A DNA stretch of 64,000 bases, from assembly GCF_029076845.1 (NCBI RefSeq), contig NZ_JARESE010000019.1, positions 1 to 64,000 on the forward strand, in the 5' to 3' direction. The notes below the pieces were generated by a model. That model saw nothing but the letters and a program-made list of their open reading frames with translations, was not told the DNA's origin and made no database searches. This stretch comes from Novosphingobium album (ex Liu et al. 2023) (lineage in GTDB: Bacteria; Pseudomonadota; Alphaproteobacteria; Sphingomonadales; Sphingomonadaceae). The first letter of the stretch is position 1. Every line of letters begins with the position of its first letter. The position numbers and the translations under genes were made by a program. Below, piece by piece: positions 17,158 through 25,766 of the stretch.

Positions 17158-19614
17158 ATGGACAAGACAATGAAGACGATCATTCTGCACGGCGCCCGAA
17201 CCCGGCGCGCGCTCCATTCCACCGCCGGCCTGCTGGCGCTCATCGCCGGCACGCCGGCGCTCGCCGCCGGGGAGGCCGGGGCGGGCGGCGCTGCCACCGC
17301 GCCTGCCTCCGCCGCCGACGATGCCGCGGACGCTTATGCCGGCGAGGCGATCGTCGTCACCGCGCGTCACCGCGAGGAGAAATCGCAGGACGTGCCGGTG
17401 GCGATCAGCGTGGTCGATTCGGGCACGCTGGAGCGCACCGGCAACTTCACGCTCAACCAGATCCAGCAGCTCGTGCCCAGCCTGCAGGTGAGCGCGACCA
17501 ATCCACGCAATTCCAACATCAACATTCGCGGGCTTGGCGCCAATTCGGCGCTCGCGGTCGACGGCCTCGAATATGGCGTCGGCTTCTATATCGACGGCGT
17601 CTATTACGGGCGGCCGGGACAATCGCAGTTCGATCTGGTCGATCTGCAGCAGATCGAAGTGCTGCGCGGGCCGCAAGGCACGCTGTTCGGCAAGAACACG
17701 ACCGCCGGCGCGCTCAACATCACCTCGCGCGAGCCCAGCTTCGAGCCGGAGCTGACGGCCGAGGCATCGCTGGGCAATTTCGATTACCATCAGGTGCGCG
17801 CTTCGGCATCGGCGCCGATCCTCGACGACAAGATCGCGGTGCGCCTCAGCGTCGCCGATACGCATCGCGGCGGCTACCTGCTCAACCGCTATGATCTCAG
17901 CCGCGCGCAGGACTACGACAACTTCACCATTCGCGGGCAAGTGCTGATCAAGCCCGCCGAGGATCTGAAGATCCGGCTGATCGGCGATTATTCCAAGCAG
18001 AAGCAGCACTTCTCGCTGAGCCTGGTCGATGGCTATTTCACCACGTTCGCCAATGGCGCGCCGATCGTGAACAACATCTTCGATCGGGCCGCGCGGCTCA
18101 ACTACACGCTGCCCGCGCCCGATGCCTTCCAGCGCGTGGGCAATGCCGACGCGCCGTTCCAGGCGAACATGGAAAGCTATGGCGTTTCGGGCCAGGCCGA
18201 CTGGGATATCGGCCCCGCGACGCTGACCTCGATCACCGCCTATCGCTGGTGGGACTGGTATCCGGCCAACGACGTTGACGGCACTTCGCTCTCGATCAAC
18301 ATCAAGGGCCAGCAGATCAACTATCAGCGCCAGTTCAGCCAGGAACTGCGCATCGCCTCGAACGGCACCAACAAGATCGATTACGTCGCCGGGCTGTTCT
18401 ATTTCTGGCAGATCATCCGGGGCTATGGCGCGACGCAATATGGCCAGGACTTCGCGGCGTGGAACCTCAATCCCGCGACCACGCCGGCCGCGACCATCGC
18501 CAACACCGCGCTGGCGCTGACCGGGTTCGAGGCCGACAGCTATTCCGATCCCCGCACGAAAAGCTATGCCGCCTTCGGCCAGGCGGACTGGCACATCACC
18601 GACGAACTGACGCTGACGGCGGGCCTGCGCTATACGCATGAGAACAAGAAGGGCTCGTTCAGCCGCTTCCAGCTTGCCGGCACCGGCGTCAACCTGGCGA
18701 CGCTGACGCCCGATCAGGTCGCGGCGGTCACCGCGATCCGCAATGCCGCCGCCTACCAGCTCAGCAACCTCTCGTTCTCGGCGGCGCTGAAGGACAATGC
18801 CGTCTCGGGCCTAGTCACGCTGGGCTACAAGCTGACGCCCGACGTGCTGGTCTACGGCAGCTATTCGCGCGGCAGCAAATCGGGCGGGCTCAACATCACC
18901 GCCGGCGGCGCGAGCCGGCCGACGGTCGATCCCGAAAAGGTCGACGCCTTCGAGCTGGGCCTCAAGTCGCAGTTCCTCGACCGGCGCCTGACGTTCAACG
19001 CGGCCGCCTTCCTCACCGAGATCCGGGACTATCAGGCCAACGTCTCCGAACAGATTCCCGGCTCCACCGCGAGCAACCAGTACATCGCCAATATCCCCAA
19101 GGTCCGTTCCAAGGGCATCGAGGCCGATCTCAGCTTCGCGGCGAACGAATGGCTCAGCTTCACCGCATCGGGCGCCTATACCGACGCCAGGTTCGTCAGC
19201 TATGCCAACGCGCCGCAGCGGCCCGAGCTGGCGATCCCCGGCACGCTGCAAGTGCAGGATCTTTCCGGCCAGCGCCTGCCGGGCGTGTCCAGGTTCGCCT
19301 ATTCGCTGGGGGCCGATGTCGCCCAGCCGGTGAGCGATGATTTCGAAGTCTATGGCCACGCGGATTACCTGCACCGCTCCACGTTCAATTCCACCGCGAC
19401 CAACAGCATCTACGGCATCGTGCCCGCCTATGGCCTGCTCAACGGCCGGATCGGGCTGCGCAGCGCCGACGGGGTCTATGACTTCGCGTTCTGGGTGCGC
19501 AACCTGACCGACAAGGACTATTATGTCTCGCGCTCGCCCGGCACGTTCGGCCTGATCAGCGCCGCGGTGGGCGAGCCCCGGACGTTCGGCGCCACCTTCC
19601 GGGTGAAGCTGTGA
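17158..19614 (+). CDS. TonB-dependent outer-membrane receptor (sulfatase-linked)
   Basis: 818 residues. A signal peptide (cleavage near PALAAGEAG) is followed by a TonB-box-like EAIVVTARHR, the plug domain (about 60-180, with VEVLRGPQGTLFG-type motif IEVLRGPQGTLFGKNT) and a beta-barrel ending in the aromatic/charged FRVKL strand. Such receptors import large or scarce ligands powered by TonB-ExbBD. The stop codon overlaps the sulfatase start, implying co-expression, so the ligand may be a sulfated compound. An in-frame start at 17086 exists but would lengthen the signal peptide implausibly. Confidence 0.92.
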   Translation: MDKTMKTIILHGARTRRALHSTAGLLALIAGTPALAAGEAGAGGAATAPASAADDAADAYAGEAIVVTARHREEKSQDVPVAISVVDSGTLERTGNFTLNQIQQLVPSLQVSATNPRNSNINIRGLGANSALAVDGLEYGVGFYIDGVYYGRPGQSQFDLVDLQQIEVLRGPQGTLFGKNTTAGALNITSREPSFEPELTAEASLGNFDYHQVRASASAPILDDKIAVRLSVADTHRGGYLLNRYDLSRAQDYDNFTIRGQVLIKPAEDLKIRLIGDYSKQKQHFSLSLVDGYFTTFANGAPIVNNIFDRAARLNYTLPAPDAFQRVGNADAPFQANMESYGVSGQADWDIGPATLTSITAYRWWDWYPANDVDGTSLSINIKGQQINYQRQFSQELRIASNGTNKIDYVAGLFYFWQIIRGYGATQYGQDFAAWNLNPATTPAATIANTALALTGFEADSYSDPRTKSYAAFGQADWHITDELTLTAGLRYTHENKKGSFSRFQLAGTGVNLATLTPDQVAAVTAIRNAAAYQLSNLSFSAALKDNAVSGLVTLGYKLTPDVLVYGSYSRGSKSGGLNITAGGASRPTVDPEKVDAFELGLKSQFLDRRLTFNAAAFLTEIRDYQANVSEQIPGSTASNQYIANIPKVRSKGIEADLSFAANEWLSFTASGAYTDARFVSYANAPQRPELAIPGTLQVQDLSGQRLPGVSRFAYSLGADVAQPVSDDFEVYGHADYLHRSTFNSTATNSIYGIVPAYGLLNGRIGLRSADGVYDFAFWVRNLTDKDYYVSRSPGTFGLISAAVGEPRTFGATFRVKL

Positions 19615-21278
19615 TGGCCCGGCGGCCGATGCTGGCCTTGCTGGCGGCGCTCTGCCTGAGCGCCCCGGCCGCCGCGCGCGAGAGCGTGGCGCGGCCCAAC
19701 TTCCTGATCATCGTCGCCGACGATCTGGGCTATTCGGACATCGGCGCTTTCGGCGGCGAGATCGAGACGCCCAATCTTGACGCGCTGGCCGCGCGCGGCC
19801 TCAAGCTGACGGGCTTTCACACCGCGCCCACGTGCTCGCCCACCCGCTCGATGCTGCTGACCGGGCTTGACCATCACGAGGCGGGCGTGGGCAACATGGC
19901 CGAGCTGATCGCGCCGAACCAGCAGGGCCGTCCGGGGCACGAGGGCTATCTGCGGGCGGACAATGCCACCCTGGCCGAGTTGCTGGGCGCGGGCGGCTAT
20001 CGCACGCATTATTCGGGCAAGTGGCACCTTGGCGTGAAGCCGGAGCAGGACCCGCACAACCGGGGCTTCCAGACCAGCTTCGCCCTGCTGCCGGGCGGCC
20101 ACAACCACTTCGGCCTGCAGATCGCCCGGGCGCCGGGCGGGCCGGGGTACGAATATACCGAAAACGGCCAGCATGTCTCCACGCTGCCGGACACGTTCTA
20201 TTCCTCCGACTATTTCGCCACCAAGCTGATCGACCAGTTCAAGGCGGCCAGGGCCGGGCCCGACGGCAAGAAGCCGTTCTTCGCCTATCTTGCCTTCACC
20301 GCGCCGCACTTTCCGCTGCAGGCCCCGCCCGAAACCATCGCCAAGTACAAGGGCCGCTATGACGGCGGATACGAAGTGCTGCGCGAGCAGCGGCTGAAGC
20401 GGCAAGTGGCGCTGGGCCTGCTCGATCCCAAGGTGGTGCCGCACGGCTTCGATCTGGCGCCGCGCTGGGATTCGCTGTCGCCCGAGGACAAGGCCAAGGC
20501 CTCGCGCCGGATGGAAGTCTATGCCGCGATGGTCGATCGGCTGGACCAGAACGTGGGCCGGGTGATCGCCGCGCTGAAGGAGAGTGGCGAGCTGGACAAT
20601 ACCGTCATCCTGTTCCTGGCCGACAACGGCGCCGAAGGCTCGGTCCTGTCCGAGCGGAGCATGGGCATGTTGAACGCGGTCTATGCCGCGGCCGACAACC
20701 GGCTGGAGAACATCGGCAAGGCTTCGTCCTACGAAGCGCTCGGGCCCGGCTGGGCCGAAGCGGCGACCGCGCCGTCCTGGCGGGTGAAGGCGTTCCAGAG
20801 CGAGGGCGGCACGCGGGTCGTCTCGATCCTGTCGGGGCCGGGCGTGCGCCCCGCCGTGGGCGCGGCCTATACCAACGTGATGGACGTGGTGCCGACTTTC
20901 CTCGATCTGGCCCATGTCCCGCAGCCGCTGGGCACGCTGGACGGGCGCGCGATCAAGCCGATCCGGGGCAGGAGCTGGGCCGACTGGCTCGGCAACCGCG
21001 AGGCGGGGCGGGTCTACGCGCCCGACCAGCCCATCGGCGAGGAGCTGTTCGGCGGCCGCGCGCTGCGCCAGGGCGACTGGAAGATCACCGATATCGGCGA
21101 CGGCAAGTGGCGCCTGTTCAACGTCGCCGCCGATCCGGGCGAGACGCGTGACCTGGCCGCCACCGAGCCGGCGCGCCTCGCGGCGCTGGCCAAGGCGTGG
21201 GACGCCTATGCCGGGCAGGTCGGCGTGATCCTGCCCGAACCGCGCCAGTCGATCCTCGACCGGCCGAGCCGACGCTGA
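19611..21278 (+). CDS. Cys-type arylsulfatase/alkaline-phosphatase-superfamily sulfatase
   Basis: 555 residues with a signal peptide (LALLAALCLSAPAAARE), so periplasmic or exported. The signature TCSPTRS carries Cys75, the residue converted to formylglycine. Metal ligands are seen in IIVADDLGYSDIG and the FLADNGAEG motif, and the GKWHLG motif holds the catalytic Lys/His pair. It hydrolyses sulfate esters to sulfate plus alcohol. The GTG start overlaps the TBDR stop (GTGA); ATG 19614 is an equally good start. The length matches Pseudomonas AtsA-like enzymes. The FGE follows directly. Confidence 0.93.
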   Translation: MMARRPMLALLAALCLSAPAAARESVARPNFLIIVADDLGYSDIGAFGGEIETPNLDALAARGLKLTGFHTAPTCSPTRSMLLTGLDHHEAGVGNMAELIAPNQQGRPGHEGYLRADNATLAELLGAGGYRTHYSGKWHLGVKPEQDPHNRGFQTSFALLPGGHNHFGLQIARAPGGPGYEYTENGQHVSTLPDTFYSSDYFATKLIDQFKAARAGPDGKKPFFAYLAFTAPHFPLQAPPETIAKYKGRYDGGYEVLREQRLKRQVALGLLDPKVVPHGFDLAPRWDSLSPEDKAKASRRMEVYAAMVDRLDQNVGRVIAALKESGELDNTVILFLADNGAEGSVLSERSMGMLNAVYAAADNRLENIGKASSYEALGPGWAEAATAPSWRVKAFQSEGGTRVVSILSGPGVRPAVGAAYTNVMDVVPTFLDLAHVPQPLGTLDGRAIKPIRGRSWADWLGNREAGRVYAPDQPIGEELFGGRALRQGDWKITDIGDGKWRLFNVAADPGETRDLAATEPARLAALAKAWDAYAGQVGVILPEPRQSILDRPSRR

Positions 21279-21280
21279 CG

Positions 21281-22165
21281 ATGGACCGCCCGCGTCTTTC
21301 GCCGCGCCGCCGCTGGCGGCTCGCCCTCGCGCCGGTCGCGGTCCTCGCGCTCGGCGGGGCGGGCGGGCAGCCCTCCACCCCGCGCGACCGCTGCCTGAGC
21401 GGGGACGGCCGGGTTCGCGTCCCGGCCGGCATCGTGCTGCTGGGCGAGGACGGTTTGGACCGGCCGGGCCGCGCGGTGGCGGTGCCCGGCTTCTGGATCG
21501 ATCGCCACGAAGTGACCAATCGCCAGTTCGCCGCTTTTGTCGCGGCGACCGGCTATCGCACGCAGGCCGAGCGCGAAGGCGCCTCTGCGGTGTTCGTCCA
21601 GCCGACCGAAAGCGTCCCGCTCGACAACGCGGCGCGCTGGTGGCGCTTCGTGAGCGGGGCGGACTGGCGCCATCCGCGCGGGCCCGGCAGTGGCCTGGCC
21701 GGGCGTGACGATGATCCGGTGGTGCAGGTCGACCGGGCCGACGCGGCGGCCTATGCGCGCTGGGCGGGCGGCGCCTTGCCCAGCGAGGCGCAGTGGGAAC
21801 GCGCGGCGCGGGGCAACCAGAAGGACGCGGTCGATCCCGCGAGCTGGGCCTTCGACGGCGCGGGCAAGCCGCGCGCCAATGTCTGGGAGGGCGTGTTCCC
21901 GGTGCGCGACACCGCCGAGGACGGCTTTGCCGGCATCGCCCCGGTCGGCTGCTTCCAGCCCAACGATTTCGGCGTCTACGACATGGTCGGCAATGTCTGG
22001 GAATGGACCGCCGGGGAAGGGGCGGTGGGGCTGGTCAAGGGCGGCAGCCATTTGTGCGCGATGAACTATTGCGCCAATTTCCGCCCCGCCGCCTTCCAGG
22101 CGCAGGAAGAGAACCTGGGCACTTCGCACATCGGCTTTCGCGTGGCTTACCGCGCGGCGCGATAG
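21281..22165 (+). CDS. Formylglycine-generating enzyme (sulfatase maturase), probably exported
   Basis: 294 residues. The SUMF1/FGE-sulfatase domain spans about 45-292 with WIDRHEVTNRQFAAFV, LPSEAQWERAARG and DMVGNVWEW. Both copper-binding active-site cysteines are present as LCAMNYC (Cys259 and Cys264), which separates true FGEs from the many SUMF1 proteins lacking them. It converts the Cys of the CSPTR motif in sulfatases to formylglycine using O2. The N-terminus (RRRWRLALAPVAVLALGGAGG) resembles a signal peptide or anchor. ATG 21281 lies 3 bp after the sulfatase stop. Confidence 0.88.
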   Translation: MDRPRLSPRRRWRLALAPVAVLALGGAGGQPSTPRDRCLSGDGRVRVPAGIVLLGEDGLDRPGRAVAVPGFWIDRHEVTNRQFAAFVAATGYRTQAEREGASAVFVQPTESVPLDNAARWWRFVSGADWRHPRGPGSGLAGRDDDPVVQVDRADAAAYARWAGGALPSEAQWERAARGNQKDAVDPASWAFDGAGKPRANVWEGVFPVRDTAEDGFAGIAPVGCFQPNDFGVYDMVGNVWEWTAGEGAVGLVKGGSHLCAMNYCANFRPAAFQAQEENLGTSHIGFRVAYRAAR

Positions 22166-22383
22166 GCGGGAACGGCATAGGGGGGCATGGCGGCGGGCGG
22201 CAGCGCCCTTGCGGTCACGACCATGCGGCCCAGGAACACCGGCCGGGCGACTTGCGCGCGCGGCGCGGCGCTGGCCGACAGAGGCGCGGGCGCGGGCGCG
22301 GGCGTGGGCGTGGCGGGGCCGGCCGGGCCCAACGCCAGCAGTGCCGCGACAAGCTTGCCGGAAAGGATCAGCAGGGGGATCAT
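22147..22383 (-). CDS. Small predicted membrane-anchored protein, unknown
   Basis: 78 residues with an N-terminal hydrophobic segment (MIPLLILSGKLVAALLALG), a Pro/Ala-rich linker and a C-terminal motif VFLGRMVVTARALP. I recognise no family. It follows apbE on the same strand after 109 bp, and its 3' end overlaps the convergent FGE gene by 19 bp. A weak GGAG lies about 11 bp upstream. It could be a real small protein of the iron operon or a chance frame in GC-rich DNA. Confidence 0.35.
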   Translation of the reverse strand: MIPLLILSGKLVAALLALGPAGPATPTPAPAPAPLSASAAPRAQVARPVFLGRMVVTARALPPAAMPPYAVPAYRAAR

Positions 22384-22492
22384 CGGCGCGGGGCTCCGTC
22401 ATCGTTGCGATGCCGCATCCCTGCACGCAAGGTGTCGCAGGCTTATGCCCGGCCTGTATCCTCTGGTAAGAATTTGTATCCCGCGCCCGCCG

Positions 22493-23479
22493 TCAGAGCA
22501 TGGCGGCCAGCGCGCTGCTGAGCCATTCGGTGCCGTCGCGAAACAGCAGGCGCGCGGCCAGCAGTTCGCGCTCGGCCAGCGCGCGGGCCGGCGCGGGCGC
22601 CAGCACGCCCAGCGCGCTGGCCCAGGCATCGGCCAGCATACAGGAAGGGTGGATCACGCTGACGGCGGTGGCCGCCTGCGCGGGCGGGCGGCCGGTCGCG
22701 GGATCGAGCGTGTGCGCCCCGCGCAGATAATCGCCCGAAGTCGCGACCGCGAGCTGGTGGAGTGCCACGCGCAGCGGCGGCAGCGCGAAGCCCTCGGGCG
22801 TTTCCAGCTCCACCCACCACGGATCGCAATCGGGGCGCACGCCGCGCCCGACGCATTCGCCGCCCACCTCGACCAGCGCGTGCCGCACGCCGGCCGCGGC
22901 CAGGGCATCGGCCACGGCATCGGCGGCGTAGCCCTTGGCGATGCCGGACAAGTCCAGCCAGACGCCGCCCGGCTGGCGCAGGCGCGCAGTTTCGGCATCA
23001 TAGGCAAGGCGCTGCCAGCCGCAATCGGCGCGGGCCGCCGCGATGGCCGCCACGTCCGGCGCGCGGTCTACGGGGCGCGGGCCCAGGCCCCACGCGTCGG
23101 TCAGGCGCCCGATCGCGGGATCGAACGCGCCGCCCGATCGCTCCGCGACCGTGAGCGCGCCGGCGATGACCGCGGCGAAGTCGGCCGGCAACTCGGTCCA
23201 GCTTCCCGCTGGTGCCCGGTTATGGCGCGACAGCAGCGAGCCGGGCTCCCAATGGCTCATCTGCGCGACGATCGCATCGAGCCGCGCCTGGATGATGCCC
23301 GCCAGCGGCGCGGCATCGCGATCCGCCGCGAGGGCGAGGCGCGCGTTCCAGCGCGTGCCCATCGTCTCGCCGCCCAGAGCGACGATGCCGTCCTGCGATC
23401 GGCATTCGGCGATCAGGGCGGCATCAAGCATCCCTGGCACCGCGATGCGCGGCGCCAGGGACGCGAAAGCCATCGTCAC
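22493..23479 (-). CDS. apbE: FAD:protein FMN transferase (ApbE family)
   Basis: 328 residues. Recognisable ApbE motifs are GETMGTRWNA near the N-terminus, DLSGIAKGYAADAVADAL, the GGEC segment, ATSGDYLRGAHTLDPATGRP and CMLADAWASALGVL (metal and flavin site). It transfers FMN from FAD to Thr/Ser of a DGx(S/T)GAT motif in exported proteins. The DUF2271 protein two genes upstream carries exactly that motif. The start overlaps the DUF4198 stop (ATGA). No convincing Sec signal or lipobox is visible at the N-terminus, which is unusual for an enzyme that normally acts outside the cytoplasm. Confidence 0.92.
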   Translation of the reverse strand: MTMAFASLAPRIAVPGMLDAALIAECRSQDGIVALGGETMGTRWNARLALAADRDAAPLAGIIQARLDAIVAQMSHWEPGSLLSRHNRAPAGSWTELPADFAAVIAGALTVAERSGGAFDPAIGRLTDAWGLGPRPVDRAPDVAAIAAARADCGWQRLAYDAETARLRQPGGVWLDLSGIAKGYAADAVADALAAAGVRHALVEVGGECVGRGVRPDCDPWWVELETPEGFALPPLRVALHQLAVATSGDYLRGAHTLDPATGRPPAQAATAVSVIHPSCMLADAWASALGVLAPAPARALAERELLAARLLFRDGTEWLSSALAAML

Positions 23480-24441
23480 GGCGCGACGACTTCCAGCGTG
23501 ACGGTGTAGCTCATGCGGCGCTTGCTGGCCTTGGCCACGCTCGGCTTGTCGTCGGCCAGGCTGGCGTTGACCCAGTAGAAGCCGGCGACCGGCCAGGCGA
23601 CGGTGAGCACGCCGTCACGGTCGGTGGTCAGCTCCTGCGCGTGGTCGGCCTCGCGATAGCGCTGGCCGCCCGGGATCACCGTGACCTTGAGATCGGGCGC
23701 GGGCTTGCCGTCCACCAGGAAGCGGAACTTGCCCGGCTCGTTGGCGACAAGATCGGTGGGGGGCGTGATCGGCACCATTTCCAGCCCCTTGCCGGTGGGC
23801 TTGAACAGGGTGTCGGTGGGCTCGCCCGCCGTGACGAAGAACTCGTTGCGGTTGTCCATCTGGGTGAGGTTGAGGTCGGTCGCGCCGGCGGGGATATCGT
23901 CCACGCTGGCGACCATGTGGCTGGGATCGATCATCCGGCGCGGGCCGCCTTCGCCCGGCCCCTCGCCGCCAGCCGGCGGTGTCGCGCCCATCGGCCGGCC
24001 GGCGGCGTTCGCCCCGGCTCCCGGACCGCCCGCACCCGCGCCACCGGCTCCGGGCCCGCCCGGCCCGCGACGGCGGCCGCCGACCATCCAGTCCTCGCCA
24101 TTCACCTTGAAGCTGCCCATGACCGAGGACGATGCCATGCCGATGCGCCAGGTGCCCGGCTTGTCGATGGCGACATCGAAGGTGGTGCGATAGCGCCCCT
24201 TGCCCACGTTCTCGATCTTGCCCATCGAGCCGTCCGGCGCCCAGACCTGGATGCCATCGACATTCATCGGCGCATGGTCGGAAACGAAGGGATCGGTCGA
24301 GGCGCCGGCATCGACCGTCACCATCTGGGTCAGGTCGGACAGCACCGTGATCGACGGCAGCAGCCAGGCGCGGTGCGCGTGGGCGGGGGCGGAAACGGCC
24401 ATGGTCGCGATCGCCGCCGCGAGGAGTGATTTTCTCAGCAT
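23476..24441 (-). CDS. DUF4198-domain periplasmic protein
   Basis: 321 residues with a clear signal peptide (LLAAAIATMAVSAPAHA) followed by HRAWLLPSITVLS, the usual start of DUF4198 proteins, which are periplasmic and linked to metal uptake systems. Residues about 121-170 form a Gly/Pro/Arg-rich low-complexity insertion that splits the domain. The C-terminal half has an Ig-like fold (GVLTVAWPVAGFYWVNASL). It lies between the DUF2271 and apbE genes in one minus-strand operon, so it probably serves the same iron/redox system. The exact function is unknown. Confidence 0.85.
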   Translation of the reverse strand: MLRKSLLAAAIATMAVSAPAHAHRAWLLPSITVLSDLTQMVTVDAGASTDPFVSDHAPMNVDGIQVWAPDGSMGKIENVGKGRYRTTFDVAIDKPGTWRIGMASSSVMGSFKVNGEDWMVGGRRRGPGGPGAGGAGAGGPGAGANAAGRPMGATPPAGGEGPGEGGPRRMIDPSHMVASVDDIPAGATDLNLTQMDNRNEFFVTAGEPTDTLFKPTGKGLEMVPITPPTDLVANEPGKFRFLVDGKPAPDLKVTVIPGGQRYREADHAQELTTDRDGVLTVAWPVAGFYWVNASLADDKPSVAKASKRRMSYTVTLEVVAP

Positions 24442-24453
24442 GTTCTCAAGCCT

Positions 24454-24948
24454 TCAACGGAGGGAAACGGAAACCGCGCCAAGCTCGCTGCGGCCAGTGG
24501 CGGAAGCAGCGCGCACCGGCACGGTGAGCGGGACGGAAACCAGCTCGCGCCCGCCGTTCTCGCGCGCGGCTTCGACATAGACCACGTAGGAGCCGGGCTT
24601 GAGGTCGGCGGGCAGGGGAATGCGATAGGCGCCGGGCGCGCGCGTCGCGCCGCTCACGCCGTCGGCCGGCAGCTTCAGGCTGCGGCCGCCCTTGCGCCAC
24701 CAGGTGCGCAAGTCCGAAAGCCACTTGGTGCCCGGCTCGTTGCCCTTCTTCTTGATGTCGTACCACACCGCCAGCGTGCGCGCCTGGCCGCCGCCGGCCG
24801 GCTCGATCCACGCGGCGACATAGGGCCGGTGGTATTCGGCCACGGACTTGGCGGGGATGGTGACGTTGAGCGTCGCGGCGGTCGCCGGAGCGGCCACGAC
24901 ACCGGCGGCAAGAGCAAGGCTTATGCGCATCGACGGGGAGTCCTTCAT
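24454..24948 (-). CDS. DUF2271 periplasmic protein with ApbE flavinylation motif
   Basis: About 164 residues with a signal peptide (MRISLALAAGVVAAPATAA). Conserved segments include YVAAWIEP, LAVWYDIKKKGNEPGTKWLSDLRTWWRKGG and PADGVSGATRAPG. DGVSGAT fits the consensus at which ApbE attaches FMN to the final Thr (codon at 24643-24645). The protein is therefore probably a small covalently flavinylated periplasmic electron carrier working with the adjacent PepSY membrane protein. ATG 24948 and 24930 are both plausible starts; each has a purine-rich site upstream. Confidence 0.86.
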   Translation of the reverse strand: MKDSPSMRISLALAAGVVAAPATAATLNVTIPAKSVAEYHRPYVAAWIEPAGGGQARTLAVWYDIKKKGNEPGTKWLSDLRTWWRKGGRSLKLPADGVSGATRAPGAYRIPLPADLKPGSYVVYVEAARENGGRELVSVPLTVPVRAASATGRSELGAVSVSLR

Positions 24949-24962
24949 GGAAATGGGCACCT

Positions 24963-25715
24963 TCAGTGAATCAGGAACAGGGCGATGATGACCGGGATCG
25001 CGGTGCCGAGCGCGACGAGCGGCCAGGTGGAGGGCCGGTGCCGCGCGTGGATCTGCAACAGCAGCAACCCGGTGATGGTGAAGATCAGGCAGGCGACGGC
25101 GAAAACGTCGATGAACCAGAACCAGGCCGTGCCGGAGTTGCGGCCCTTGTGCAGGTCGTTGAGGTAGGAGATCCAGCCCCGGTCGGTATATTCGGCCTCG
25201 ATGGCGCCGGTCGCCCGGTCAAGGCTGACCCAGGCGTCGCTGCCGGGGCCGGGCATGGCGACATAGACTTCCTCGTCCGACCATTCGCCCGGCCGGCCGG
25301 CGGGATCGAGCCCGACCAGTTCCTTGATCTTGCCGGCGACGGGGGCGGGAAGCGGCGCGTCGCTGGCGGGCGGGTTCGCCAGCAGGGGCAACTGCGCCGG
25401 GGGCAGCATGGCCTGGCGCGCGGTGACTTGCGGCGCGGCGCTGATCGTCGCGGCGTGGTTGAGCGTGATGCCGGTGATCGCGAACAGGAACATGCCGATC
25501 AGCGACACCGCGGCGCTGATCCAGTGCCAGGTGTGGAGCTGCTTCAGCCAGAACTGGCGGATCTTGCGGGGCTTGCGCGGCTTCACCTTCGGCGCGGCGG
25601 CCGGGGTGGGCGCGGACTTGGCGCGGAGCGGCGAATCCTCGTTCGCCACCGGCTCGCCATCCCCGCGACCAAGCACTTGCACCTGATCCAACTCTGTCTC
25701 CAAAAACCGCGCCAT
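24963..25715 (-). CDS. PepSY-associated transmembrane protein (PepSY_TM type)
   Basis: 250 residues. A basic cytosolic N-terminal tail (KPRKPRKIRQFWLKQLHTWHW) leads into a first membrane helix (WISAAVSLIGMFLFAITGITLNH). A periplasmic PepSY-like domain follows (about 95-190, with DEEVYVAMPGPGSDAWVSLD and a TGAIEAEYTDRGWISYLNDLHKG motif), then two C-terminal helices. The His residues in HTWHW and LNDLHKG resemble haem or cofactor ligands of PepSY redox proteins. First gene of the DUF2271-DUF4198-apbE operon. A Fur-like box lies 52 bp upstream of ATG 25715; a GTG at 25763 would sit nearly on the box and is less likely. Confidence 0.85.
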   Translation of the reverse strand: MARFLETELDQVQVLGRGDGEPVANEDSPLRAKSAPTPAAAPKVKPRKPRKIRQFWLKQLHTWHWISAAVSLIGMFLFAITGITLNHAATISAAPQVTARQAMLPPAQLPLLANPPASDAPLPAPVAGKIKELVGLDPAGRPGEWSDEEVYVAMPGPGSDAWVSLDRATGAIEAEYTDRGWISYLNDLHKGRNSGTAWFWFIDVFAVACLIFTITGLLLLQIHARHRPSTWPLVALGTAIPVIIALFLIH

Positions 25716-25766
25716 CGCCTGAAATTTCGCCCGCGATCCCGGCGGGCTTGCGGCCCTATGCACCTA

